A stretch of DNA of 64,000 bases from Pseudomonadales bacterium (GCA_011525295.1 WTGV01000068.1:1-64000); one strand, 5' to 3'. Shown: positions 1-9,166, counted from the first letter of the stretch. A program made the numbers and translations. Notes: a model not told the origin generated them from the sequence alone.

Positions 1-2
1 AA

Positions 3-1127
3 AAGAAGCACTTATCGTTCTTCGACATGTGTCGCGAACTAGTGGAACTGAAACGTAATGATGACTATTCTTGGTTGTACCTGACGTACGCGCAGTCCTT
101 GTACGAAGGACTCAAAAACTTAGACGCCGCCTATCAAAACTTCTTCCAAAAACGGGCCGGACATCCTCGGTTTAAGTCGCGGCGCAACGGACACCAGTCG
201 ATGGCGTACACGCAGGGTTCGTTCTTGGACGGAAGTCACATTCACATTCCGAAACTGGGTCGCGTCAAAATTCGACTCAGTCGATCGTTTCGCGGGAAGA
301 TCAAAACGGTTACGTTAAAGAAGACGCCAACCCACAAGTACTTCGTCTCGATTCTGGTCGATGATCGAAAGCCGTTACCCAAACCGATTCAAGAGCTTAC
401 CTGCGTCAGTGGCGTGGATCTGGGACTCAAGGATTTTGCGACGGTGGCAAGTGAGACGGAGACCACGAAACACGAGAATCTCCGGTTTTATACTCAGCAC
501 CTACCCAAGCTCCGACGCGAGCAACGATCGTTGTCGAGAAAGGTGAAGGGCTCCCATCGTTATCGTCAGCAACGCAAGAGAGTCGCACGACTGCACGAGA
601 AGGTCGCGCATGCGCGTCAGGATTACCTCCATAAGTTATCGACGAAACTCGTCCGCGAAAACCAAGCGGTGATCGTCGAGAACTTGAACGTGCGCGGCTT
701 ATTGAAGAACCGTCGATTGGCGAAGCACATCTTTGATGTCGCATGGGGTGAGTTTGTTCGACAGTTGGCATACAAGTGCCAGTGGACGGGCAAGCATTTA
801 GTGCAGGTGGATCGATTTTACCCTTCCTCGAAGACTTGTTCTGAGTGTAGTGTTAAGAACGAGGAATTGACCTTGAAAGACCGCGTCTGGAAGTGTGCAA
901 GTTGCGAGGTTGAACTGGACCGAGATCGGAACGCGGCACAGAACCTTCGTGCAGAGGGAATCTACCAACTTACGGAGATGAGGTACATCTTCGATAATCG
1001 TCGAGAGGACGTTAGACTGGGTGCTCGGAGCTTTCTTGCATTGCTCTGGAGTATGCAGCAGTCTTCGATGAAGCGAGAGGGCTCGGCGTTTATGCCTAGC
1101 TTCGAAATGGCTCAAATTTCAAACTGA
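3..1127 (+). CDS. tnpB: TnpB, IS200/IS605-family RNA-guided nuclease (5' end outside window)
   Basis: The reading frame is open from the first bases of the window and already encodes family sequence (KKHLSFFD) before the first internal ATG at 27, so the true start lies upstream. Counting from that ATG, the RuvC-like nuclease shows GVDLGLKDFA with Asp131, VIVENLNV with Glu218, and a zinc ribbon with Cys271, Cys274, Cys290 and Cys293 followed by the LDRDRNAAQN motif carrying the third acidic residue. All catalytic residues are present, so the enzyme looks intact. The last ~55 residues are poorly conserved, as is usual where the coding end overlaps the guide (omega) RNA. No tnpA is visible; it could lie upstream or be absent. 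The gene stops 12-15 bases before cyoE. Confidence 0.93.
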   Translation, partial: KKHLSFFDMCRELVELKRNDDYSWLYLTYAQSLYEGLKNLDAAYQNFFQKRAGHPRFKSRRNGHQSMAYTQGSFLDGSHIHIPKLGRVKIRLSRSFRGKIKTVTLKKTPTHKYFVSILVDDRKPLPKPIQELTCVSGVDLGLKDFATVASETETTKHENLRFYTQHLPKLRREQRSLSRKVKGSHRYRQQRKRVARLHEKVAHARQDYLHKLSTKLVRENQAVIVENLNVRGLLKNRRLAKHIFDVAWGEFVRQLAYKCQWTGKHLVQVDRFYPSSKTCSECSVKNEELTLKDRVWKCASCEVELDRDRNAAQNLRAEGIYQLTEMRYIFDNRREDVRLGARSFLALLWSMQQSSMKREGSAFMPSFEMAQISN

Positions 1128-1131
1128 GCCA
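1108..1131 (+). repeat. Hairpin at tnpB stop, probable right-end palindrome of the IS
   Basis: TGGCTCA (1108-1114) and TGAGCCA (1125-1131) form a perfect 7-bp stem around a 10-base loop, and the tnpB stop codon lies in the 3' arm. IS200/IS605 elements end in a subterminal palindrome close to the tnpB stop, so this is a good candidate for the right end. The omega RNA would then run through the last ~150 bases of tnpB to about here. The exact cleavage site cannot be fixed from one copy. Confidence 0.45.
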
Positions 1132-1142
1132 CTACCGATTTG

Positions 1143-2048
1143 GTGAATCGCACTCTAGACTTTTTTGATATGACGAAGCCGCGTGTCGTGCTTCTCATGT
1201 TGCTTTGTGCTCTTGTCGGCATGTTACTAGCATTGGACCCGCTATATCTGTCGGTTCCGAGTTTGTCGCTATTGTTGTCGGCCGTCTGTGGGTTGGTCGG
1301 CATTGCTCTAGTCGCAGCCAGTGCCGCGGTGGTAAATCACGTAGTGGACGCGCGGATCGACCGACAAATGGCTCGCACTCGCAATCGGCCGGTACCGACC
1401 GGTCGAGTGCGTTCTCGAGATGGCATCATCTTTGCGACGGTATTAGGTGTCACAGGACTTATCGTTCTTTTTGTGTTGGTAAACCCTCTGGCGGCTTGGC
1501 TAAATCTCGCGTCTTGGGCCGGTTACGGTCTCTTTTACACTTTCTTTCTGAAACATCGAACATCGCAGAACATTGTTATCGGCGGGCTTTTTGGTGCCGC
1601 ACCGCCACTCTTGGGGTGGGTATGCATTACCGACAGCATTGAACCTGAAGCACTCATACTCGTCGCGATAATCTTTTTGTGGACTCCTCCACACTTTTGG
1701 GCTCTTGCGATTGATCGCGCTAAAGACTATGAAAAAGTAGGTGTACCCATGTTGCCGCTTACCCATGGGGACCGATATACGCGGCTTTCGATTCTTGTCT
1801 ATACCGTATTATTGGTGGGTATCACTTTAGTCCCATTGCTTATTCGGATGAGTGGGTGGTTGTACTTGGTGGTGGCAGTTGTTCTGGGTCTCACCTATTT
1901 AGGTTTTTCTATCGTGATGCTCATCGACGACAATCCAAAGTTGCCCATTCGTTCGTTCAAATTCTCTATCGTATATTTGGCTGTTTTGTTCGTTGGTTTT
2001 GTCTTAGATCATTACATAGTTAGTACCGAGGTATTGAACTTTTCGTAA
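1143..2048 (+). CDS. cyoE: Protoheme IX farnesyltransferase (heme O synthase)
   Basis: This is a UbiA-family integral membrane prenyltransferase that adds a farnesyl group to heme B, giving heme O for terminal oxidases. The first Asp-rich motif, NHVVDARID followed by RTRNRP, carries Asn66, Asp70 and Asp74 (numbered from TTG 1140). The second motif is DRAKDYEKVGVPMLP. Many hydrophobic helices and a length near 300 residues fit CyoE/CtaB. Possible starts are TTG 1140, GTG 1143 or ATG 1170, and none has a clear ribosome binding site. The gene starts directly after the tnpB end hairpin, so the original leader may have been replaced by the insertion. Partner oxidase genes, if present, would lie off the left edge. 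Confidence 0.93.
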   Translation: MNRTLDFFDMTKPRVVLLMLLCALVGMLLALDPLYLSVPSLSLLLSAVCGLVGIALVAASAAVVNHVVDARIDRQMARTRNRPVPTGRVRSRDGIIFATVLGVTGLIVLFVLVNPLAAWLNLASWAGYGLFYTFFLKHRTSQNIVIGGLFGAAPPLLGWVCITDSIEPEALILVAIIFLWTPPHFWALAIDRAKDYEKVGVPMLPLTHGDRYTRLSILVYTVLLVGITLVPLLIRMSGWLYLVVAVVLGLTYLGFSIVMLIDDNPKLPIRSFKFSIVYLAVLFVGFVLDHYIVSTEVLNFS

Positions 2049-2498
2049 ATATCACTATCTAATGGGTTGTAATTCGATACTCGCTGTTGCTAAAATACCG
2101 AGCTCGAAGTACGTGGGACAATGAAGTCCTACTTACAAACAGGTATGAGAAACATCAAAAGTGAATCCGTACCGCCCAAGAATTTCGTTTCATGTGTAAC
2201 CAAAAGTCGCACATGAGTCAACTAAATCCTCACAAGGGAGTATAGAAATCATGAAAGTTAGAACCAAATCCATAGTCCATCAGGTCATTCGACCGGTGTG
2301 GAATGCTTGGATGCGATTCGGTAATCACCAGTTGTCCTTAACCACCTCACACGATGACGGGGTAAAAATTGGTTACGAAACTGAGTGTCCAAGCCTGCAA
2401 ACGATAGGACAAGGAAGTCAGGATTGCTCACCGACGCATGGCGAACAAGGGATATAAGACCAGACCGTTCTAAAAATTAAGGAATTCGCACACCTGAA
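2049..2498. other. Intergenic stretch, mostly empty
   Basis: This 450-base gap lies between the convergent cyoE and fbiC genes. It contains a 7-bp inverted repeat (TCATGTG at 2190, CACATGA at 2210) and one short possible ORF, listed separately. No tRNA, promoter or strong terminator was recognised. Confidence 0.5.
2251..2457 (+). CDS. Possible small hypothetical protein, 68 aa
   Basis: An ATG follows AAGGGAG with about 10 bases of spacing, which is an acceptable ribosome binding site. The product starts MKVRTKSIVHQV and has no signal peptide, membrane segment or motif that I recognise. It sits alone between two convergent genes. It could be spurious; the start context is the only support. 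Confidence 0.22.
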   Translation: MKVRTKSIVHQVIRPVWNAWMRFGNHQLSLTTSHDDGVKIGYETECPSLQTIGQGSQDCSPTHGEQGI

Positions 2499-4928
2499 TT
2501 AGGTTGTGTTGTTTCGAACCAATTCTGGTACTCGCAGTTGTGTCTGCCGTAGCGGTGTAGAGTTTTCTATCGCACGTAGCGGAGGTGCGGTTATTCCTTT
2601 CTGGTGTATCGTGGGACTCACGGAACCGTAGAGTGTTGTGCGTTGTACAGGAGTACGGTCTAGCGAATTGATCAAACTTTCCATGTCAGTAGGATGTAGT
2701 TCCTGACCGTGCAAAGTACCCGCCGCACGTGAAATACTCTCGTTCATAAGAGTACCACCAAGGTCATTACACCCTGCACTCAGAACTGCACGCACGCCTT
2801 CTCGCCCAAGCTTAACCCAACTAGCTTGGATGTTTTGGATGTGCCGATACAGAGCTATACGGGCAACTGCGTGCATGAGAATAGCTTCGCGAAACGTTGG
2901 ACCGCACCGAGATTTACCCTTGAGATACACTGGGGCTTCCATGTGGATAAACGGAAGTGGAACAAACTCGGTGAATCCTCCAGTCTCTTGTTGAAGTTGA
3001 CGAATCCGAACAAGATGCCGAGCCCAATGGATTGGTTGTTCAATGTGACCGTACATGATTGTCGCGGTACTTTTGATTCCACATTCGTGAGCCGTCCGCA
3101 TCACCGTGAGCCATTGTTGAGTGTTAATTTTGTCCGCGCAAATGATTGCACGAACTTCGTCGTCGAGAATTTCAGCTGCAGTACCTGGTAATGTACCTAG
3201 TCCCTCTTGTTTGAGTTCTAGTAGGAAGTCTTTAAGAGAACGATTTAAGGTTTTTGCTCCTTGCCAGATTTCTAACGGCGAAAAAGCATGTACGTGAATG
3301 TCTGGAACTGCCTCCTTTACAGTTCGCACAACATCTAGATATTTCTCGCCGGTGTATGCTGGGTGTATACCACCTTGGAGACACACCTCCGTACCACCAC
3401 GAATCCATGCTTCGACAACGCGGCGACTGAGTTCCTCATTTGATATATCGTACGGTCGACCGCGCAGATTCTCTGCTAATTTGCCCTTAGAGAAAGCGCA
3501 GAACTGACACTTGAAGTAGCAAATATTTGTGTAGTTAATGTTGCGGTTTACCACATAGGTTACAACGTCGCCGTTTACTCTTTTTCGAAGCTCGTCAGCG
3601 AATGCAACGACGGCGTCAAAGTCTCGATCACGAGCGGAAAACAACTTAGTGATTTCAGATTCATTCAGATCCCGATCAGTAGCATTTTGTAGCGTTTTGT
3701 AGATAGATGTGTCGGTGTTGGGATTTGGAACGTGAATACGCTGCAACACTTCTTGTGGTGGTTCCGTTACAGTTCCCGGAGCCCAGTCGTCTGTACGTGG
3801 AAAGCCCTCGGAATCAATCCGTTTTAAAACGTCAGACAACAGATTTTCGTCAAGCCATTGATCATTGATAAAACGAGGATAAACTGTCAATCGTTCATGC
3901 AAACTCTTACCTGCTTGCTCGGTTGCCCTAGCAAGTTTTTCTAAATGTGGCCACGGCGCTTCTGGATTTACGAAGTCTCGAGTGAGGGGCGACACACCAC
4001 CCCAATCATTGATCCCCGCATTAACAATAGGCTGCAGTGCGTTTGGGCTCAAATTTGGCGGAGCTTGAATCGACATAGTCGGACCAAAAATTAACCTTGC
4101 TACCGCAATCGTCCATCGTAGCTCCTCTGACGTCGGTTCCGCCGCATTAGCCATTAGAGTGTTAGGTTTTGCACGAAAGTTCTGAACAATCACTTCTTGT
4201 ATATGGCCAAATTCTTCGTGCAATTTTCTTATGTCTAGAAGCGATTTGACTCGTTCAGTACGCGTCTCTCCAATACCGATCAAGACGCCCGTCGTTGTTG
4301 GAACACGATGTTCTCCAAGACGCGTAAGTGTTGCTAACCGAACTTCTGGTATTTTGTCTGGTGATCCAAAATGCGGCATGCCTTTTTTCGTGAGACGTTC
4401 GGAAGAGGATTCCAGCATGATTCCCATCGACGGAGCTACTTGTCGTAATGACTGGATTTCTTCAGTGGTCAAATTTCCGGGGTTTACATGCGGTAAGAGG
4501 TTCGTATGTTCTAATACATGACCCGCGACATGTGTGAGATATTCGATGGTTGAATCAAAGCCTGCTTCACTCAACCACTCACGTGCAACTCGATAGCGCA
4601 ACTCAGGTTTTTCACCCAGTGTGAAAAGAGCTTCTTTGCAACCCAATGCCTCGCCTTGTCGTGCAATACTCAGCACTTCATCCACGGTAAGAAAGACAGA
4701 TTTCAACTTCCCCGGAGTCTTTGCGAATGTACAGTAATGACAAACGTCGCGACACAGTTGTGTCAATGGAATAAAGACTTTCTTCGAATAGGTTATGGTT
4801 GAACCAAAACCATCGTCTCTCAGTTGTTGCGCGGCCGAAGAGATGTCGTCTAAACAAGGAACGTCCACCAGATCGTACGCAGTTTGTGTTGTTAGGGGTG
4901 AATCGTATCTCACTTTCTTTTCGAGCAA
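2499..4928 (-). CDS. fbiC: Bifunctional FO synthase (CofG-CofH fusion), radical SAM
   Basis: This enzyme makes FO, the deazaflavin chromophore of coenzyme F420, from tyrosine and the flavin precursor 5-amino-6-ribitylamino-uracil. It carries two radical SAM domains in the order found in actinobacterial FbiC. The N-terminal CofG half has the CX3CX2C cluster motif at Cys59, Cys63 and Cys66. The C-terminal CofH half has a second at Cys470, Cys474 and Cys477 (CYFKCQFCAF). At 809 residues it has the expected length of the fused form. The longest frame starts at TTG 4928, and GTG 4913 is an alternative. It is the last gene of the F420 operon, 30 bases after cofC. Confidence 0.95.
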   Translation of the reverse strand: MLEKKVRYDSPLTTQTAYDLVDVPCLDDISSAAQQLRDDGFGSTITYSKKVFIPLTQLCRDVCHYCTFAKTPGKLKSVFLTVDEVLSIARQGEALGCKEALFTLGEKPELRYRVAREWLSEAGFDSTIEYLTHVAGHVLEHTNLLPHVNPGNLTTEEIQSLRQVAPSMGIMLESSSERLTKKGMPHFGSPDKIPEVRLATLTRLGEHRVPTTTGVLIGIGETRTERVKSLLDIRKLHEEFGHIQEVIVQNFRAKPNTLMANAAEPTSEELRWTIAVARLIFGPTMSIQAPPNLSPNALQPIVNAGINDWGGVSPLTRDFVNPEAPWPHLEKLARATEQAGKSLHERLTVYPRFINDQWLDENLLSDVLKRIDSEGFPRTDDWAPGTVTEPPQEVLQRIHVPNPNTDTSIYKTLQNATDRDLNESEITKLFSARDRDFDAVVAFADELRKRVNGDVVTYVVNRNINYTNICYFKCQFCAFSKGKLAENLRGRPYDISNEELSRRVVEAWIRGGTEVCLQGGIHPAYTGEKYLDVVRTVKEAVPDIHVHAFSPLEIWQGAKTLNRSLKDFLLELKQEGLGTLPGTAAEILDDEVRAIICADKINTQQWLTVMRTAHECGIKSTATIMYGHIEQPIHWARHLVRIRQLQQETGGFTEFVPLPFIHMEAPVYLKGKSRCGPTFREAILMHAVARIALYRHIQNIQASWVKLGREGVRAVLSAGCNDLGGTLMNESISRAAGTLHGQELHPTDMESLINSLDRTPVQRTTLYGSVSPTIHQKGITAPPLRAIENSTPLRQTQLRVPELVRNNTT

Positions 4929-4958
4929 GTTCTCAAAGCTATCCGTAAAGGATCAAAA

Positions 4959-5609
4959 TTAGTTACACGCGGGTAACGAAGAATCACTCGTCGTCAATCT
5001 CTGGTAGACTGCGGCCGTTTGGGATTTGGGCTGCAATTGGATAACCATCATGAGATCGTCAAACGTATCTACGTCGTAAGAAAACGACTCGATTTGGAGA
5101 GATTTAGGATTTAAACCCGCGAAGTGAGCATTTTGCTGGTGTTCGTGATAACTCCGACCATTGAAGACGTACTCAAACCCATTCGGTGGTGTGGCAATAA
5201 TGCCGTTTGTGCCTTTTAGACGCGCATCGGGAATGATGGTAACTTTCTCGTGTTGCGAAATGGCAAAATCAATGTCGTTGGGTGAAATTAGCGGTAAGTC
5301 TGCAGGCACAATAAAAGTTGTGGTACTCCTCAATTGCTTGGTCGCAAACCGTCCTGCTTGAGTGACAGCATCTTTCAAGCTAGTCGTCTGAGTTTCAAGG
5401 ATAATGACATTCTCTTTCAACGTAAATTCTGCTAAATTCGTCGATTCTGAGACTAGCAATATTCCTTGAACATTGTGTGATCGCAACAGTGCATCGACAA
5501 CATTCTCAAGCATCGTTGAAGCAAGCACGGTACGTTGTGCCGGGGTGAGTCTATTCGACAGACGACTCTTTCCGAAGGGTGGCTCTTTGTACGGCACTAT
5601 CGCCCACAT
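4959..5609 (-). CDS. cofC: CofC/FbiD-type guanylyltransferase of F420 synthesis
   Basis: This is a nucleotidyltransferase that activates a three-carbon acid phosphate (2-phospholactate, PEP or 3-phosphoglycerate, depending on lineage) with GTP for transfer to FO. The family start is clear: MWAIVPYKEPPFGKSRLS, with the GTP-binding basic residues. A PADLPLISPNDI segment gives the metal-binding Asp, followed by GTNGI and a later acidic YDVDTFDD segment. The ATG at 5609 fits the family best. A TTG at 5618 would overlap the cofD stop by four bases. Which acid it uses cannot be told from sequence alone. Confidence 0.9.
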   Translation of the reverse strand: MWAIVPYKEPPFGKSRLSNRLTPAQRTVLASTMLENVVDALLRSHNVQGILLVSESTNLAEFTLKENVIILETQTTSLKDAVTQAGRFATKQLRSTTTFIVPADLPLISPNDIDFAISQHEKVTIIPDARLKGTNGIIATPPNGFEYVFNGRSYHEHQQNAHFAGLNPKSLQIESFSYDVDTFDDLMMVIQLQPKSQTAAVYQRLTTSDSSLPACN

Positions 5610-5614
5610 CGTAC

Positions 5615-6547
5615 TCAATTCGCCAATGTGTTCCCAAATTCCAAGGTTTCTTGCGCCAGCCGAATGCGATCATCGAGCGTACGCATGACCGTATTCCGCG
5701 CGATACACTCAATTCCTAAGCTTCTGATGGTTACGCAATCCGCAGCGTCTCCTTCGTCAACGATCAATCCAGTCAGAAGCTCTTTATAGTGGCGCGCGAC
5801 GGTTTTGTTGTCCACGGTGTATCCAAGTTCGGTCATAATTTTTGTTGTGGGTCCCTTAAGAGCTCGACCTTGAACGATTGGTGATACGGCCAATACTGGG
5901 ACATTAGGACTCTGTAAGAACTTCCGAAATTCTGGGATTGCTAGGATGGGATCGACAGAAAGATAAGGATTTGAAGGACAAATAACAACCATTGAGATTG
6001 TAGCCAAATCTACGCTCAAATTTAGCCGCGCGTGCTCTGCGCCATCGTACTTTATCCCCCTGACCCGCGGGCGACATTGATGCTTCACAAAGTAATGTTG
6101 AAATGATAGTTCTCCAACTTCTGAATCGACGACTGTCGCTATCGGATCGTCACTGCAGGGTAGAACGGAGTGTTTAACGTCTAGAGCTTCTGCAATTTCT
6201 TTCGTCGCCTCGGTTAAGGAAGCACCACCATTCAGGAGTTGAGTCCGGTAGACGTGCAAGGCGAGATCTTTATCGCCGAGTTGAAACCATGCAGGACCAC
6301 CGAGATCGCTAAGAGTTTTAACGAATGACCAAGTCTCGTCTCGTCGTCCCCAACCGTTCTTAGGACAGGCAACTCCTGCTAACGAGTAAACTAGCGTGTC
6401 GAGATCGGGCGATATATGCAAACCTAGGTGACGAAAATCATCTCCTGTGTTAACTAAGAATACGAGCTGATTGGGCTTGAGTATATGTGCCAGCCCTACC
6501 GCTAACTTCGCTCCACCCACACCTCCTGTGACAGCAAGAACACTCAT
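5615..6547 (-). CDS. cofD: 2-phospho-L-lactate (or analogue) transferase CofD/FbiA
   Basis: CofD moves the phospho-acid moiety from the GDP-activated intermediate onto FO, giving F420-0 or dehydro-F420-0. The sequence opens with the family motif AVTGGVGGAKLAVGL and continues with NTGDDFRHLGLHISPDLD, the acidic metal site and substrate loop. The later CPSNPYLSVDPIL segment is also characteristic. The length of 310 residues is normal. Its ATG overlaps the cofE stop by four bases (ATGA), and its own stop abuts cofC, so translation is probably coupled. Confidence 0.94.
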   Translation of the reverse strand: MSVLAVTGGVGGAKLAVGLAHILKPNQLVFLVNTGDDFRHLGLHISPDLDTLVYSLAGVACPKNGWGRRDETWSFVKTLSDLGGPAWFQLGDKDLALHVYRTQLLNGGASLTEATKEIAEALDVKHSVLPCSDDPIATVVDSEVGELSFQHYFVKHQCRPRVRGIKYDGAEHARLNLSVDLATISMVVICPSNPYLSVDPILAIPEFRKFLQSPNVPVLAVSPIVQGRALKGPTTKIMTELGYTVDNKTVARHYKELLTGLIVDEGDAADCVTIRSLGIECIARNTVMRTLDDRIRLAQETLEFGNTLAN

Positions 6548-7302
6548 TGAAACAGATCTTCTTCTAGAGGTCTATTTCCTCGGTGAGCTCCGTCAAGGCC
6601 AACTGCAGGCGACAGCCCACGAACTACTGCCACAGGGATGCTTTCATCTGTCTCTCCCATGACTAACAAAGCTGCTGTTGCAATAGAATCCGCCCTGCTT
6701 GATACAGTTACTTTGAGTGTGCGCCCAAATAAGTCAGTATCTCCGCGGCGATCGTCGAGTACCGCGGTATTCGCTACTCCGATAGCGATACCTACGCTCC
6801 CCAATCTCCATGGGCGATTTACCGAGTCACTGATGATGACACCTATATTGGCATTCGTCCCATTGACAAGGGTCGCGCGGATTTCCTGAGCAGATTGATC
6901 GGGTGCTAACGGCAATAGTAGCGCTTGTTCTCCGTCGGCGTGGTCAACATTCGATTGGTCTATTCCAGAGTTTGCCGCAACGAAACCCAGTCGATGACGA
7001 GTGATAATAACCCCTTTTTTTTGGCGCACGATTCCGGTCGACTCTCTTAAGATCAATTCGACCAACCGCGGATCCTTATCTACTTCGATCGCTAGTTCTA
7101 GTGCTCGTGGAGACGGGGTCACTGAAGCCAGAGCAACCATGCGGTTTTCGGCTTTCGATACGATTTTCTGCGCGACCACGACGACATCGTGGTCTTCTAA
7201 AATCACGTTAGAGTGGTCCAGGACTTCGAGGAGCACCGAACCTAAATTCTCTCCGCCCTTGACTAAAGGAACCCCTCGGAGAGGCAAAATCTGCAAGTTC
7301 AC
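6544..7302 (-). CDS. cofE: Coenzyme F420-0:L-glutamate ligase
   Basis: CofE adds glutamate residues to F420-0 using GTP and metal. Family signatures visible here are LQILPLRGVPLVKGGENL at the N-terminus, the metal-binding NSGIDQSNVDHADGEQALLLP region, and SDSVNRPWRLGSVGIAIGVAN. The protein is 252 residues, the stand-alone CofE form. It lacks the C-terminal nitroreductase-like domain found in mycobacterial FbiB, so reduction of a PEP-derived dehydro-F420 would need another protein if that route is used. It starts with GTG, seven bases after the reductase gene. Confidence 0.93.
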   Translation of the reverse strand: MNLQILPLRGVPLVKGGENLGSVLLEVLDHSNVILEDHDVVVVAQKIVSKAENRMVALASVTPSPRALELAIEVDKDPRLVELILRESTGIVRQKKGVIITRHRLGFVAANSGIDQSNVDHADGEQALLLPLAPDQSAQEIRATLVNGTNANIGVIISDSVNRPWRLGSVGIAIGVANTAVLDDRRGDTDLFGRTLKVTVSSRADSIATAALLVMGETDESIPVAVVRGLSPAVGLDGAHRGNRPLEEDLFQ

Positions 7303-7308
7303 GTTCTA

Positions 7309-8004
7309 TTAGTCGTGCGAACCACCGACTATTTTGATTCCAGAGTGAGAAATCGGATACCTTTTGTTGATCTGGATCAGAATACTTGTTAGCGCTTCTG
7401 CAGCTGCTGCATTGTCAATCGGACCCGCGTGCCAGGCGTGCATACCTGCATCCTCGGCAAGTTGAATCACTCGTTCCCGAGCTACTTTCTTGTTGCCGCT
7501 CACCAACACGTCGCATTCTATATTGACATCTGTTTTCATTAAGTTTGCAGCAATATTTTGAAACGCACTCACTACCATGACATCGTCTCCCAATAATTCT
7601 TGTGCGCGCTTACCTGCGCTACCCTCAGTAGGGAGTTGGACCGTACCAACTTTAGGTGGCATCAACGGTACCGTCGCGTCAACAAGAATTTTCCCCTTCA
7701 GAACATCTTTCACGCTAGTTAATGTACTAATCTGATGCGCGGCGGGAACAGTAAGTACGACTATGTCTCCCGTCTCTGCGGCCGCGCGATTTTCCATTGC
7801 GACTACGGACAAGTTTGGAACCGACTTTAGAAGCTTCGCTACCGCGGTCTCTGCTTTTTCGCGGACTCGGGATCCGATTATGATCTTATGGCCAGATTTT
7901 CCCCATCGAAGAGCAAAACCGGTTCCTACGTCTCCAGTACCACCAAGAATCGCAATTGTTTCAGGATTATTGGTCGAAAAGAATTTTTTCATCAGTCTAC
8001 GCAC
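7309..8004 (-). CDS. npdG: NADPH-dependent F420 reductase-like oxidoreductase
   Basis: This is a Rossmann-fold protein with an N-terminal dinucleotide site IAILGGTGDVGTGFALRW and an NADP-type IGSRVREKAE segment. It matches the F420:NADP oxidoreductase (Fno/NpdG) family, which moves hydride between F420H2 and NADP. The VDATVPLMPP stretch and the ISHSGIKIVGG end are family-like. It is the first gene of the F420 operon, which fits a role in keeping the cofactor reduced. Its start is GTG 8004 with AGGA about eight bases upstream; ATG 7992 is an alternative. The name rests on family resemblance plus context. Confidence 0.85.
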   Translation of the reverse strand: MRRLMKKFFSTNNPETIAILGGTGDVGTGFALRWGKSGHKIIIGSRVREKAETAVAKLLKSVPNLSVVAMENRAAAETGDIVVLTVPAAHQISTLTSVKDVLKGKILVDATVPLMPPKVGTVQLPTEGSAGKRAQELLGDDVMVVSAFQNIAANLMKTDVNIECDVLVSGNKKVARERVIQLAEDAGMHAWHAGPIDNAAAAEALTSILIQINKRYPISHSGIKIVGGSHD

Positions 8005-8150
8005 TGGTTATTCCTGGTCATGCTGTCAAGCAGGTTGAGTTTAGTGTAGTCTTTTCGTTCACTAAGACTGTTCATGTCTAGCAACTAGATCTCCAGACAA
8101 AGCAAAGAAGATGTTAGGTGAAACATCTTTAGACAGTTGCAGGCACTTGG

Positions 8151-9044
8151 CTAACGGGGAGCAGGATGCTCACGTATGTGAGAGACTATTTCCTGGAGAA
8201 TCTTTGGAATCAGCGGTTCTGGTAAGTCGTGTCCCAATTTTTCGATGATTCGTAGACGAGAATTCGGAATAGTTTCAGCAAGATCGACAGAACCAAATTT
8301 ATCTACCAGCGGGTCTTGATCACCGTGGATCATTAATGCTGGGACTCTAACTGTAGCGAGCATGGAACGTCGATCACCGTCACTCAGAATAGCGGCAAGC
8401 TGCCGGCGAACCCCATCTGGACGACTGGCGCGGTCATAGGCAATTTCTACAAATCGACCAATCCCAACCTCACAAGAGTCGAAATACTGCCCGCCAAAGA
8501 TTCTGTTTGCAGCACGTGCTGCTTCAATACTCTCTTCCCGAGTCGGAGACACCACTGTTGTACCAAGTGCTCCCACGACTTCAGGTGCCGGAGTGGGAAT
8601 CTCTGGGTTTCCAGTCGAACTCATGAGTAATGACAGACTAAACACGCGCTTGGTATGATTCAGCGCGACGTATTGAGCTATCATTCCACCCATCGACACA
8701 CCAACCAAGTGTGCACCTGATTGCCCGAGGTGATCGAGCAAATGAACTACATCCTCAGCCATGTCGGCAAGACGATATGGTGGATCGACAGCAGCGGGAT
8801 CCTTCATGGCTTCAATGAGTTGCATGATTTCGGGAGGTGTCTGTTCGTTACCGAACGAAAGTCCTGCATCCCGATTGTCCATCATTACCACTCGAAAGCC
8901 TTCTGATCGCAAACCCTCGATAAACGTTTCGGGCCAATGCACTATCTGACAACCAAGACCATGAATCAGTACAATAGGGGGGTCAGCGCGCGAACCCCTT
9001 TGTTCAAAGTAAATTGAACCTTGGGGAGTTTGGAACACTGGCAT
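8151..9044 (-). CDS. Alpha/beta-hydrolase fold protein
   Basis: The fold is clear from the oxyanion-side VLIHGLGCQIVHWP, the nucleophile elbow GVSMGGM (Ser), the late acidic residue in IHGDQDPLVD and the C-terminal catalytic His in EKLGHDLPEPL. The length, 297 residues, is typical of epoxide hydrolase, haloperoxidase and carboxylesterase relatives. It has no signal peptide, so it is probably cytoplasmic. It lies about 150 bases upstream of the F420 operon on the same strand and could share regulation, but nothing in the sequence ties its substrate to F420. Confidence 0.88.
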   Translation of the reverse strand: MPVFQTPQGSIYFEQRGSRADPPIVLIHGLGCQIVHWPETFIEGLRSEGFRVVMMDNRDAGLSFGNEQTPPEIMQLIEAMKDPAAVDPPYRLADMAEDVVHLLDHLGQSGAHLVGVSMGGMIAQYVALNHTKRVFSLSLLMSSTGNPEIPTPAPEVVGALGTTVVSPTREESIEAARAANRIFGGQYFDSCEVGIGRFVEIAYDRASRPDGVRRQLAAILSDGDRRSMLATVRVPALMIHGDQDPLVDKFGSVDLAETIPNSRLRIIEKLGHDLPEPLIPKILQEIVSHIREHPAPR

Positions 9045-9166
9045 AAAACTGTATTACGGAAATATTTCAGACACGGTTTATACGAATTGCGTGTCCTAAA
9101 TCGCGTAGTGCATGAAAGTTTCCGTTGGGTTGGAAGAGTTGACCACGGATATTCAGGAACATTATT

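Noticed and set aside
427-1115. Minus-strand ORFs antisense to tnpB
   Set aside because: They are shadows of the tnpB coding frame, with no domains of their own.
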